DNA of 64,000 nucleotides from Amaurobius ferox (GCA_951213105.1 OX578145.1:6127191-6191190), one strand, 5' to 3'. Shown: positions 44,471-57,068, counted from the first letter of the stretch. The notes: generated by a model not told the origin, from the sequence alone. A program made the numbers and translations.

Positions 44471-46060
44471 TGTCATGATTCAAAGTTTATGATTGCTAAC
44501 AAGATTATGCAAATATCTCTAATCATCTTTTCCCTTTAATTTTTCTGACTTTGAATAATTAAAAACACATCCAAATTGCTATTTTTAACAGTTTGTAATC
44601 CCCCAGTAAAATGAACACAACATATTTGTTTGGAAACTAACACATGTGAGTTTTTAAAAAGTACAAATGGAAAATTTTCACAATGCTTTTTTTCTTTTAT
44701 GCTTTAGAAATCATTAAATAATCTTCAGAATGTGAAGATCTAAAAATATAATTTCATAAATAAAATTAAAATAGTAAAATTACAGTATATTTTACTATCA
44801 TAATACAATAATAGTAAAATTTATAGTAAAATTAAAATTTGATAATTAAGTCAATGAAAACCCTAAAAACAGAGCAAGTGCATAGTGAGAAACTGACTTT
44901 CCTAGAACATTTTACGGATTGAAAAATTTTGCTCTTTGCCACCTACTTATGATTCAAAACGTATGCCGGAAGTAACATTCCAAGCACATTTAACAGAAAA
45001 TTGTCGAAGAAACACACATTTCAAATTACAACTTTCAAGTGATCCTTGAATCAAGATTTCATATCACAGTACAAGTTTAAATAAATAATTTCTTCATTAC
45101 ATTAATGTTACAAATATTTTGTATAATTTATACAACAAATAGATTTATTTCAATATTCACGACTTATTTACAAGTGAATTAAAAAATTTTCTCTTTGTTC
45201 ATTCATATTGCTTTGAAATATACAAGGTAAATGCTTTCTTTCATATTTAAATATCAATTTCGAAGCATGTAAAAATATCGTTTAAATCGAAACATGTAGA
45301 ATAAAATATACAAAATTGTATAAAGTTCCATATAACAGCTATCAAATATTTGATCCATAACACGGGTGCATCATATAAAAGAGAATAATGAATTTATGAT
45401 TTACAAATTAAGAATAAGGTAGGCATCAAGAACCATGCTGTCATACATTTTTAAAGGTATCAGAAGTTTACCCGATGCTTCCCATTAAATCAAGAGTACA
45501 AAATGTATGTCAATTTGAAAAAATAGAATGTAACTCTTTAAATACTTATACCAGAAATATTTTTCTTTTCAAGACCGGTGTAAAATATGTTGTGAAATAT
45601 ATAAACTTGCTTTCTTTATGGAAATATTTTCAATCAACACAAGCATTTCTGGTGCATACTTGCATTCATCTTCAACAGCACATAGAAGAAAAGGAAAAAA
45701 GATGCATTTTTGTACGACCAAAATGTTGCCATCTTTAATATATAGAATAAAATGTTTGTGCTTCATACAATTCCATATTTTACCATTCATGTTTTAAAAG
45801 TTTGGCAGACGTGCATTAAAAAAAAAAGGGGGTGGGGTCATCTGTGAGGTGTTGTGCACAATAGCTAAAAAACAAATGCTATAGAATGGCATGTGCACAT
45901 ATATTATGGAAATAACTAGAAATAAGAAACATATTTTGCAATTTGTATGATTAGAACATGAAATTATTCAAAATTTAAGATTTTTGTATTATTTTCTATG
46001 AAGAACAATAATTACTAATGGTATTACTATCATTGATAGTAATACTGACAATTTACTTTT
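44471..46060. other. Intergenic stretch, nothing recognised
   Basis: AT-rich. Short chance frames only, no structural repeats noticed. Confidence 0.4.
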
Positions 46061-46062
46061 TT

Positions 46063-46857
46063 ACTTTCCCTGCTATGCATAGTAATGCATAGGGAAAGTA
46101 TTGGAATCATACCGAAAATCGAAACATGATTTTTCGACGGATCTACACGTTTTGGGATCTCTAGAAAGCGAAAAAACAATATTTTATAGCATGATGTCTG
46201 TGTGTGTGTGTGCAGTGTATGTATACACTCTAACTCAAAAACTAATGGACCAAATTTCATAAAATTTGGTAGGTAAGTCCCTTGTGGGTGACCCTGGTGT
46301 TGATTAGTTCTGGGTACAATTCGAGATAAAAGACCTGACTTTTTTTGCGAATTGGATCACAAAAATTGCCTGTATCCACTCCAACTGAAAAACTAAGAGA
46401 TCAAATTTTACAAAATTTAGTAAATAAGTTACTTGTGGGTTACCCTGATGCTAATTAGATTTTGGTACGATTCTGAAAGAAATAACCTGCCTTTTTTTAC
46501 AAAATGGCCCACAAAAATCTTCAAAATCCAAAATAAAAACTCAAGTATGCTCAAATATATTAATTAAATGCTTGTTTTATGCGTCATTTTTGACGGTGAA
46601 AAGAATAAGACCAACCGCATTGTCCTAAGACTAGCCATTCTCGAGATATTTTAGTGTTTTTGCTACGTTTTAGGAATAACTCTGAACTACACCTCTGAAA
46701 ATAAATCCAGTTAACAAATAAAAACGATAACTGAATTAAAAGTGCAATTTCAGTGCCATTTAATAAAATTATGGGTGTTATTTTATGCAATCAAACTCAA
46801 TTTAATAAATTATTGAAGAAATAAAGGGAACGTGAATATGAGTCTGCAGGAAAGGTC
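46063..46857. mobile_element. Unclassified element of the ACTTTCCCTGCA-end family, copy 1
   Basis: Its left end ACTTTCCCTGC and its right end (TGCAGGAAAG, near 46857) are short inverted repeats. Along its length it aligns with 50629-51325 through GATCTACACGTTTTGGGA, CTCTAACTCAAAAACTAATG, ATTTCATAAAATTTGGTAGG and AGCCATTCTCGAGATATTTT. A small hairpin (TATGCAT...ATGCATA) sits inside the left end. No protein is readable. Confidence 0.6.
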
Positions 46858-46880
46858 ATGTGTTGTCCACATCAGATTTT

Positions 46881-48145
46881 CTCATACATCACAGTGTGAC
46901 ATCATTGTTTACATCAACATGTTAGATGGAATAAACACTGATGTAGTGATGGATCTAGTGTACCAGATACGATAAAAAATATGAATGCATGTCATTGAGA
47001 AATTGTACCACATAGTGCGAGCATTGTACTGCACAGCAATTTATAACCATTGTATTAAAAAAAAATTCCAATTACACCAGCAGAAGCATACTGGGATAGC
47101 AAAGCAATTTTTCCAAGCAATTTATGATTTTTGATACTTTATAAAGCTGTGCAAGTTTATAAAGAGATCAAGTTCAAACAAATAGAAATTTTGTAGCTTC
47201 TTAATATCAAAACGTTAACTAGCAAAGGTTCTAGCTTCTGAAACGTTCACAAGACTTCTCAAATTCATTGTTTGAGATGATAATGATTAATGGATGTTTA
47301 AAGGTCTCCCTTCCTCCATTTTTATTTTCTTTACAATACATTGTAAAAGTATTGCCATTATCAAAAACTAGAGTTCGTGTTATCAACAGAAAATTCTATT
47401 TTGGAGCACGACAGAACACAAAAAATATATTTAGCATGATATTTGTGCAATGGATGCCTCTACATCAAATGATTTTCTTACCATCCAATTTTATTTTGAA
47501 AGGGTTTAAAAATAAATAAGTAAATAAAAACCAGGATTTATCCAAATTTTATTACATACACGATTTCTGATAAAAAATACTTTTATAACACTAAGACGAA
47601 CATTAAATATGAAACCTTTTTTCCAGAATTTAACTAACTCCTTTAAACGAGCCCCTTCAATTGACATTTAAACACAGCCAATGTGTGATCCAATTTCAAA
47701 TAAATATTCAATTTGCATATTATTGCACCAATGTCAATAAAGAAAATTAATTTCTGTTGGATAGGAAATGTTATGTGTAGCTAGCTAGCTCATATCAGGT
47801 TTTGGCTGTAACATTCCATACCAGAACATTAAGGGCCTGCAACTGCATACAATTTTGAACATTTTAAAACATAATTATATGAAGAGAAAAAAAGCCCATT
47901 CCAGGCCTCCTACCCATTTAAAAAATCTCATGATTAATTTGAAAAACAGAAACGTCCAACATATCTCATTGTTTCTACCCAAAGATAATGTATCTCCCCC
48001 ATGTTAACCTGATTTTTATAAAATAAATAATTTTTTCATTAAAAGTAAGCAATTCTTATGAAACTGCTTTTGTATATGCTTTTGTTGCTTATGTTTTTAT
48101 CATACTTATTGTCCATTTATAGCATTTTGCTAAAGGATAACTATG
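46881..48145. other. Intergenic stretch, nothing recognised
   Basis: AT-rich, no gene or repeat border seen. Confidence 0.4.
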
Positions 48146-50079
48146 CAATATAAGTGCTATATCATATTTAAGATTCAATTAACTTAGACATGGATGTGAT
48201 TTAAGCATTTATTTCAAATATGGACTATCATATTTAAGATTCAATTAACTTAGACGTAGATTTGATTTAAGCATTTATTTCAAATATGGACTATCATATT
48301 TAACATTTAATTAACTTAGAAGCTAGTATATAAGTGCTATCCTATTTAAGATTCAATTAACTTAGCCGTGGATTTGATTTAAACATTTATTTCAAATTTG
48401 GACTATCATATTTAAAATTTAATTAACTTAGAAGCTAGTATATAAGTGCTATCATATTTAAGATTCAATTAACTTAGACGTGGATTTGATTTAAGCATTC
48501 ATTTCAAATATGGACTATCATATTTAACATTTAATTAACTTAGAAGCCAGTATTTAAGTGCTATCATATTTAAGATTCAATTAACTTAGCCGTGGATTTG
48601 ATTTAAACATTTATTTCAAATTTGGACTATAATATTTAAGATTTAATTAACTTAGAAGCTAGTATATAAGTGCTATCATATTTAAGATTCAATTAACTTA
48701 GCCGTGGATTTGATTTAAGTATTTATTTCAAATTTGGACTATCATATTTAAGATTTAATTAACTTAGAAGCTAGCATATAAGTGCTATCATATTTAAGAT
48801 TCAATTAACTTAGACGTGGATTTGATTTAAGCATTTATTTCAAATATGGACTATCATATTTAAAATTTAATTAACTTAGAAGCTAGTTTATAAGTGCTAT
48901 CATATTTAAGATTCAATTAACTTAGACGTGGATTTGATTTAAACATTTATTTCAAATATGGAGTATCATATTTAAGATTTAATTAACTTAGAAGCTAGTA
49001 TATAAGTGCTATCCTATTTAAGATTCAATTAACTTAGACGTGGACTTGATTTAAGCATTTATTTCAAATATGGAGTATCATATTTAAGATTTAATTAACT
49101 TAGAAGCTAGTATATAAGTGCTATCATATTTAAGATTCAATCAACTTAGCCGTGGATTTGATTTAAGTATTTATTTCAAATTTGGACTATCATATTTAAG
49201 ATTTAATTAACTTAGAAGCTAGCATATAAGTGCTATCATATTTAAGATTCAATTAACTTAGACGTGGATTTGATTTAAGCATTTATTTCAAATATGGACT
49301 ATCATATTTAAAATTTAATTAACTTAGAAGCTAGTTTATAAGTGCTATCATATTTAAGATTCAATTAACTTAGACATGGATTTGATTTAAACATTTATTT
49401 CAAATATGGAGTATTATATTTAAGATTTAATTAACTTAGAAGCTAGTATATAAGTGCTATCATATTTAAGATTCAATTAACTTAGACGTGGATTTGATTT
49501 AAGCATTTATTTCAAATATGGACTATCATATTTAACATTTAATTAACTTAGAAGGTAGTATATAAGTGCTATCATATTTAAGATTCAATTAACTCAGACA
49601 TGGATTTGATTTAAGCATTTATTTCAAATATGGACTATCATATTTAACATTTAATTAACTTAGAAGCTAGTATATAAGTGCTATCATATTTAAGATTCAA
49701 TTAACGTGGATTTGATTTAAGCATTTATTTCAAATTTGGACTATCATATTTAAGATTTAATTAACTTAGAAGCTAGTATATAAGTGCTATCATATTTAAG
49801 ATTCAATTAATTTAGACGTGGATTTGATTTAAGCATTTATTTCAAATATGGACTATCATATTTAACATTTAATTAATTTAGAAGCTAGTATAAAAGTGCT
49901 ATCATATTTAAGATTCAATTAACTTAGACATGGATTTGATTTAAGCATTTATTTCAAATATGGACTATCATATTTAACATTTAATTAACTTAGAAGTTAG
50001 TATATAAGTGCTATCATATTTAAGATTCAAATAACTTGGAAGTGGATTTGATTTAAGCATTTATTTCAAATATGGACTC
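48146..50079. repeat. Satellite array, 112-bp dimeric unit, about 17 copies
   Basis: Each 112-bp unit has two related halves of about 63 and 49 bp. Both start with ATCATATTTAA and include TTCAATTAACTTAGA or TTTAATTAACTTAGA. The longer half continues with GTGGATTTGATTTAAGCATT, and the shorter with AGCTAGTATATAAGTGCT. Measured spacings between equivalent points are 112 bp (48450, 48562, 48674). Variant marks (GCCGTGG, AAGTATTT, AAATTTGG, CTAGCATAT, CTAGTTTAT) recur in the same order 448 bp apart, a four-unit higher-order repeat. On the minus strand every unit contains AATAAA. Confidence 0.93.
50060..50065 (-). promoter_or_regulatory. Candidate polyadenylation signal donated by the satellite
   Basis: AATAAA on the minus strand, 64 nt after the stop codon of the adjacent anchor exon, lies inside the last satellite unit. 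It is the first canonical signal for that transcript. Confidence 0.4.
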
Positions 50080-50128
50080 AAATGTCAATTCATACTTACG
50101 TACCTATATATATCCGGAGATTCTTCCT

Positions 50129-50218
50129 TCAAATATAGGCAGCACCAAAATAGGCTACAATAGCGCAACCGATGATGACAATTATGACTATAATACATGT
50201 CAGGATTAAAAACCTTTT
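50129..50218 (-). CDS. Alternative terminal exon A: membrane anchor of a syntaxin-like SNARE
   Basis: On the minus strand a pyrimidine-rich tract and TTTTATTTTAG acceptor (AG at 50220-50219) are followed by 30 codons beginning KRFLILTCIIVIIVIIGCAI, continuing VAYFGAAYI, then TGA (50131-50129). Lys/Arg followed by about 22 hydrophobic residues and a very short luminal end is the layout of a tail anchor. In syntaxins the last exon begins exactly at this Lys, and several (STX1A, STX2, STX3, nematode unc-64) swap whole anchors by alternative splicing. A second exon of the same design and phase lies at 62438-62518, supporting that reading. The coding sequence uses more G/C than the flanks. Alternatives are another tail-anchored family or chance, the latter unlikely given acceptor, phase and twin exon. 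The SNARE domain is outside the window. Confidence 0.6.
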   Translation of the reverse strand, partial: KRFLILTCIIVIIVIIGCAIVAYFGAAYI

Positions 50219-50628
50219 CTAAAATAAAAGAAACAGAACAAAAACATCTTTGGAATCACACATAAATGGGCAGTGAAAGAAACTGATTAATATTTAACTA
50301 AATTGCTATTCAGCAATATTATCCTTTTTTCGGAATTGCAAACATTACAAAAAAAACACTGCATTCACTATAAACTTTGAAAACTGAAATACATTCAAGA
50401 CTAAAAGACTAGTAGATTTTAACCTCTGATAGATCAAACAATATTTTAGAATTAAAATATATGTATTATATATCTGAGCTCACAATTATCGTGTCCATCA
50501 GCACGTTTCAAACTAAACCAACACCTTATTTAAAAAGTGCAAGTCAAATATCACTCATAAATTTCACTTATATTATTTATTTTATTTCTCCTCTTTTACA
50601 CAAGTTTTCAATGTCTGACTTTTTACTT

Positions 50629-51325
50629 TCCCTGCAATACATGGTAATGTATAGAGAAAGGATTGGAATCATGCCAAAAATCATAACTAGAGTTTTCGAC
50701 AGATCTACACGTTTTGGGACCTCTAGAACATGAAAAAACTATTTTTAGTGTAATGTCTGTGCAATGTATGTATCTACCCTAACTCAAAAACTAATAGACT
50801 CAATTTCATAAAATTTGGTAGGTAAGTCACTTGTGGTGACTCTGATGCTGATTAGATTTTGGTAAGATTTTGAAAAATAGGACCTGCCTTTTTTTACGAA
50901 ATGGCCCTTTAAAATCTAAAAAAAATTTTGTCAAAATCCAAAATAAAAAACTACATGCTCAAATGCATCCATTAAATGCTTGTTTTATATGTAATTTTTG
51001 ATGATGAAAAGAATAAGATCAACCTCATTACTCTAAATCTAGCCATTCTCGAGATATTTTAGTTTTTTCGCACTGTTACTCTACCACCTTTGAAATACCG
51101 ACCATTCAAATGGTTGCTCTTAGTCCTCGGACGAGTCGGATGGTCTGGGTTTTCGACCACCTTTGAAATAAGTCCAATTACCAAATGTAAAAGAAAGTTA
51201 ATTAAAAGTGTAAATTTAGTGCAATTTCAATTAATTATGCATGTTATTTAGTGCAATTAAATTCAATTTAATGATTTATTAATGAAATAAAGAGAAAATG
51301 AATTTGAATCTGCAGGGAAAGTCAT
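50629..51325. mobile_element. Unclassified element of the ACTTTCCCTGCA-end family, copy 2
   Basis: ACTTTCCCTGCA at about 50629 and TGCAGGGAAAGT ending at about 51325 are exact 12-bp inverted repeats. The body aligns with 46063-46857. In both copies, and also near 8205, the right end is followed by CATGTG...CACATCAGATTTT, so the family's true border may lie slightly further out. A SINE-tail insertion interrupts this copy. Confidence 0.6.
51098..51155 (+). mobile_element. 58-bp SINE-tail insertion with 15-bp target duplication
   Basis: The insert resembles the one at 22321 over its full length (AAATGGTTGCTCTTAGTCCT then CGGACGAGTCGGATGGTCTG). It is flanked by the exact repeat ACCACCTTTGAAATA at 51083-51097 and 51156-51170. 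It lies inside the ACTTTCCCTGCA-end element. Confidence 0.85.
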
Positions 51326-51899
51326 GTGCTGCTCACATCAGATTTTTTACACCTGTGTTTAAAAAGAGCAATAGTTAATAGTACAATAACTTAATCAAAG
51401 TTAAAATTGTTTATCACTATAAATTTATTACACACTTGCTTAAGGTATAAATATATGTTGTATATATGGGGGGGAACACCAGCTTTTTTTCTTTTTACCA
51501 CTTTCTGATTAAAATTTCAAATGCTAAAAGGTAGCAAAAATTGACTTTGCAAATTTGAAAGTTTGACTCTTGCTTTTGAGTTTCAGAAGTCGATGTGACT
51601 TGCAATTTTACAAGCTAAGAGCAAACTCTGTATATATTATATAATATAAATGATTGGATAGGAATTTTCTGGATGCTGATTAACAAACTTTATGCAGTAC
51701 TACTCGAGATGTTTACCTTCAACCCTCCTTCCAAGGGGAACAGAGAATCCAATTCAATTGTTTTTTAATGTGGTTTGAGTTATCCAAAATTTGCAACAGT
51801 GCATGCATGCATTCAACATTAAATATCACACCTTTTTCTTTAGTGGGATGCAGTTTGTTAAGTATGTGAAGTGAATGGGAAAAAAATGCTGCAATTCTA

Positions 51900-52616
51900 C
51901 AGGGTGATTCAAAAAAGTTAGGCCAAACTTTACGAGGTGGCAGTACACACTAAACCAAGCATTTTTCGTCAGAGTTTACCAGGTCGGAAATAAAACTTAA
52001 AGGTGTTACAGGGCACTGACTTGTTGGGAAGAGGCTGCTCCACAAACTTAAAAGCTTCATTCTGGTTGAAAAAGAAAACCACGTATGCAAATTTCATCTG
52101 AGGAAGAAAAAGAACCTTTATGTAAAATTTCATGCAAATGTACAGCCTTATCAGTTTGCAACAGTTATTCGCAGCTCTAACTTTTGAGACAATGGAGCAT
52201 CATGATCACCAGATCTGTTGTCTTGACTTCTTTTCGTGGGGATATCTCAAAAGTCTCGTCTATGACACTCCCCTTGAATCTGAAGAGGAAACAAAATTTC
52301 GGCCACTGCTGCTGAAGTGCAAGACATACCTGGTCTGTTCGAAAGAGTTCGCCAATCCCTCTATTACCGCTGTGAGACGTACATTCAGGTTGGCGGTTGC
52401 TCTTTTGAGCCATTACTGTAATTATTGTTTTATTAAATGTCATTTTATAATTTCAAAGTCATTTTTGTGTTTTCACTTCACCTCATCAGTTTTGCCATTA
52501 AGTGCCCACTGGCACCTTTGTTTCATTTCCGACCAAATAAACTATGATGAAAAATGCTTGATATGGTGCATACTACCGCCTTATAAAGTTTGGCCCATCT
52601 TTTTTTAATTACTCTG
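51900..52616 (+). mobile_element. Tc1/mariner-superfamily deletion derivative, about 100-bp inverted repeats
   Basis: The left end CAGGGTGATTCAAAAAAGTT and the right end (complement ending ACTCTG at 52616) are inverted repeats extending about 100 bp (shared GGCCAAACTTTA, CAAGCATTTTTC, GGTCGGAAA). TA flanks both sides (51898-51899, 52617-52618). The plus-strand interior has a transposase scrap, CCLDFFSWGYLKSLVYDTPL then ESEEETKF and ITAVRRTF, equivalent to the LDFFLWGYLKSxVYxTPVxSxEDL tail. The catalytic Asp residues are gone. Total length 717 bp. Confidence 0.8.
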
Positions 52617-54240
52617 TATATTTTATTTCCCATTCAGTTCCGCTTACTTTCTGTGGTACCTATAACATAGATGTTATAAGATATGCAAAACAAGCCTGCC
52701 TTTACTTATCAATATGTTATCTTCTATTGCTAAAATAAATTAATCGATGCATCTAATACAAGAAAAGAGAAGTACAAAAGGCAAAGAAACAAAAACAATT
52801 AAACCAAAAATAACTTTAAAATGTCTTTATTATTCACAAAATACATATTAAAAACATTTTAATGCTACATTTTTAATAAGGCAACAAAGTAAAATGCAAT
52901 GAAACAAAGAAAAGCATGCAAACAAAGAATAATTCTATGCTATTCTTAAATTACATGCATGCTTCCTGGTCATGTTTAAATAAGTTTTCAATCACAAAGA
53001 CATTCAATTTAGGACAAGCAAAAATACAGATGGGGTTTAAAACAATCTTAATGAGTAAATGTTAATATAAAAAAACTTTAATAATTAACATAAATATTTT
53101 AATTATTACATAGCAAAATATGAATAATAATAATCACTCAATCTCGAGAATAGAAACATGCAAAATGAGATTTTCAAATAGACAACAATAGAAAAATAGA
53201 TTTGTGCACTTATACATTTTAAAAACCTCCCCATTGAATTAAGTAACATTAAGATAAACACTTTAAAAACCAGATATCACTCGGTTATCAGCAACATCCA
53301 ATTATCCTCAAATTCATTAAGTAATTGTTCCATATAAGAACATAAACAACAAACAAAACTCTGACTAGAAAATTTGTTAAAAGGATTAACAAAAATAACA
53401 CTTTTTAATAGTGGAAGCTTCAAACTTCAACCAAAATACCGAAAACTATTGATTAACATTCATTGAATTCAAATACAAAAATTGCATCCACTGATTTACA
53501 ATATTCTATATTATATTTAGTTCATAAACAAAATAGAGCAGAACTTTTCGTAAAAAGAAAAATGCAATTTTTAAAAAAGTTTAAAGAAAATAACTTTGGT
53601 TCTCAGAATTTTAACTACAAATGTTTGTCCGTACTAACATTTGTATTGCGTTCATGTATTATTTACTGGTGAATTTTAACATGAAATAACATGCAGGGTT
53701 GATTCTTAAATAAGTATATCCATTTTTATACAAAACCAAACATGAATCAGGGATATTTTAACTTTGCAACACACAGATGTTTAGTGGATATACAAATCGC
53801 CAATTTTAATCAAATCATTCACAGTTGGGTTTTGGTATTAAAGAACTGCTTCCGATAAAAGTTTATTTTAACTGAATGGCAATGCAGTATATGAAATCCA
53901 TTTTCAGAAAACTGAAAACAGCAAACAATTTTTTATAAAGGTATCCCTAAGGCACTGACAATAGCAATAACAATATATAAATGACATCCATATTGAGTCC
54001 GGACTTGGCAACCTTGTTCAGATTTTTTAAAGAAACTATTAAATTTTATTTCTAAAAATCGCCGCATGGAAGTTTTGAATGCATTAGAATTATTAATCAG
54101 TATAAATCGTGTTCCCATAGATATGACACATATTGAAAAATCTATGGCAAAATGGCAGGAGTTGTCATGCGCAGATAAATGGCTGAGTTACTGAAATAGT
54201 CTGAGCAACCCATGTCAATTTTGAGAAATTTACTCAAAAT

Positions 54241-54344
54241 GAATGAAGTTTGTTTTGGGAAACTTCATTCCTAGTTGAAAGAGCTTTTTTTCTTGACACT
54301 GAAATCTGCATTCTTGTGAAAGACACAAGAATGCAGATTTCAGT
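54241..54344. repeat. Two adjacent perfect hairpins
   Basis: The first has exact 11-bp arms (54241-54251 and 54260-54270). The second has exact 21-bp arms (54298-54318 and 54324-54344; ACTGAAATCTGCATTCTTGT and complement) with a 5-base loop. Exact pairing suggests recent origin. A small RNA precursor is possible, but such a tight loop is atypical of Dicer or Drosha substrates. Confidence 0.7.
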
Positions 54345-55279
54345 AGCGATAGAACTTTTAAACATAAAACTAGAGGTGGCAAGAAGAACCAAAAATACCA
54401 AGAAGTCAAAAATACCAATTCTTTTTTTTATAACATATTTGATTTAAGAAATGTATGGTCTTTGTTGTGGGAAAAGCTCATAAGTCAGTTAGGCTTCTAA
54501 GATGTTAAAAAAAGAAACTTTAAACACTTAATAAATTTTGTGCAGATAGCAGTGGGGTAAAAAATATAAATTAAGAAAAGTTATTTATTTATTGAACTCA
54601 TAAATGCATAACAAACTCTCCAAATTTTTTCCCCTCGATATTTTAAATTCCTTGTTTTTGACTTATGCCCTTTTTCTCACCCGCTCTAGAAAAATGAACA
54701 GCAATGAGGACTGTTCTGACACAATAATGGGCAACTGTTAAAAAGAGCTCTTTCATTTGAAAAGTATTCAAAATCTGAAAGAACAAAGAAAAGACAGGAA
54801 CATGAAGGATCCATATTCATGCAGCCTTTATTTAATTGAAGAGTTTTTAACCTTAACAATGGGAGCAGCGTGCTTTAAAAACAAAAAATTATAAATGTGT
54901 CAATTGATACATTTGTGAAGGATGTTTTTCCCCCTCTAATTTCAACAAACACCTATTAAGCTGCCCGTGTGTCGGGACTGGACTCTGAAAAATGATGACA
55001 CCCTACATACAAATTAAGACTTAAGAATTTCCCTTTATTAACATTCAAAGCAAGGATTAACAGATGCAGTCAAGAAGAATGCAAATGGAGATTTTCGCTA
55101 GACTTTGCAGCTTTGTTATGTAAATAAAATGAAACTTTCACTTTAACAAAAAATGAAATAACTGTGCACATTCTGGAGACTCAAAGATACACAGAATTCC
55201 AAATCTTTCTATAAATCGGAGGGGCTATGAGCATACGTTAGATAAAGGAAGCCCAGAGCCATAGTTAGAACTCAGTAGT

Positions 55280-55332
55280 TGAAGAGTGTTGAAGACCCAG
55301 ACCGACCGGCTCGTCAACAGGGACATGAGCAA
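55280..55332 (-). mobile_element. 53-bp SINE-tail insertion with 13-bp target duplication
   Basis: On the minus strand it carries GACGAGCCGGTCGGTCTGGG then TCTTCAAC, the tail form also seen at 22321 and 51098. The exact repeat AGAACTCAGTAGT flanks it at 55267-55279 and 55333-55345. Confidence 0.8.
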
Positions 55333-57068
55333 AGAACTCAGTAGTGTAGAAATTTCAAATACAGAACATTTGGATTCATCAGACAAAAGAAAATAAAGCT
55401 ATATATTTAAGAAACAAAATAAGTTTGACAATCTTCAAAAATAAGGGAATATATTAGTGGAATGTTTCAGCAATATTCTGCATTTGTACCATAATAACTA
55501 TAGAAACAGTAACTTTCAAACTATTTTCATTACAGTTAACTTGATTAAAATACTAAATGTTGCTTGGATCCTAAACAAAGGATCGCTGCCTAAATAATAC
55601 AAATACAGATAACACCACTCCATTTCTAAATGGCCTGTTTTGAACCAAACTGATTCCTGTGCTCTGTTTATTCCCATGCACAACCATGTCAATTATACAA
55701 CACAGGAGAATAGACTCCTTTGATATGCCCTAAACAAGTGTGATACACATAAATGAAAACACTTGAAATCTCCAAAAAGAAAAAGTTCCAGAATTAAAAT
55801 TTAAAAAAAGTAATTGCTATACCAATGAATTTTTATTCGATTGAGTCAAATTTTCAGAGAGCACTTATAATATTGAAATAATTATATATTCCACAACATA
55901 AAAGTTAATCTTTTAAATCTAAAAATTTAGAAAATAGCACTCAAAGTTGATTTGAGATAGCCTGTGTCATTTTATTTTTTGCTGTCTGCCTGGAATAATA
56001 CTGATCTTGAAGTCAAAATTCTAATGGATTTTCAGCTTTAAAAGTTTATTACTTTTAAACTAATTCAAATTTCGAAAAAGTTCACCAAGGTGTACTGTCC
56101 GGAGACGTGATGCACCTCTATAACAAATTTCGATACTGCCCCGGTGTTTTGATTTTCTGCAAAAGACGATATACACAGACAGACACACAAACAAACATTC
56201 TCTTTCATTATGTAAGAGAAGATGAAGGATTAATTTAACCTGAAGACATTTGCTATTCCAGGTAGGAAAATGCTTTGATAAAGCCTTGCAAACATTCATT
56301 TCTATCATCTCCATGTAATAAGAAAAATAGTCACACTCATCCCACATTCTCATTACAACATTGGCTTAATTAATTGAGTTTAAATAATGCTTTTACATAT
56401 GTTGTCCAATGAAAAGATATGTGTAAAATATTTTAAAAAGAATCATTGCAAGAGAACAAACATTCTACATCATTAAAATCATAAATATCATAAGATTGAG
56501 CATGGACATTATATGATATTTTGAGTTACAGGGTGAGTACACTTTCCTTAAAAAAATTCCCAGGACTTTCAAGTACCATGCAATTATTTTCAAGGATATC
56601 ATTTCTTCCATATTATGAAGTTGCATGCATTTCTGGGAGGAAAAATCATAGCAAACTAGCATTACTGTTCAATGCTGAAGCCATTGAGGAAATTTTTGGG
56701 AAAAAACAATGTTTAGGAAAATTTCAGCAACAGCATAACTACCAGGGAAATTTCTAGAGAAAGCAGAACTTTTCAGAAAAAACACAATACTGTGAATCTG
56801 CAGAACACTTTCAACACTGCCTTTTTCAAGCACTTTCATAGGACTTGAAAATGTTAATCTGAAATTCAAGTACTTTCCCAATTTTCAACCATCTGTATGC
56901 ATCCTGGAGTTATGTACAATAACAACTTGCCATGAACCCTTTTTGCCCATTTAAAAAAAGACAAAGAATCTTTGTTAGCCCGCCTTCTTGCAAAGGTATT
57001 CACAGCAGGCCCAAGTAGCTTAATTCCTCGCGTTGGGGAAGACTCAACCAAGAAGTTTGATGTGAAAT

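Noticed and set aside
53933..54118. Minus-strand frame ending in a hydrophobic YIVIAIVSALGIPL-like segment
   Set aside because: No acceptor at a suitable place, the hydrophobic run is short, and it includes Pro. Not a credible anchor exon.
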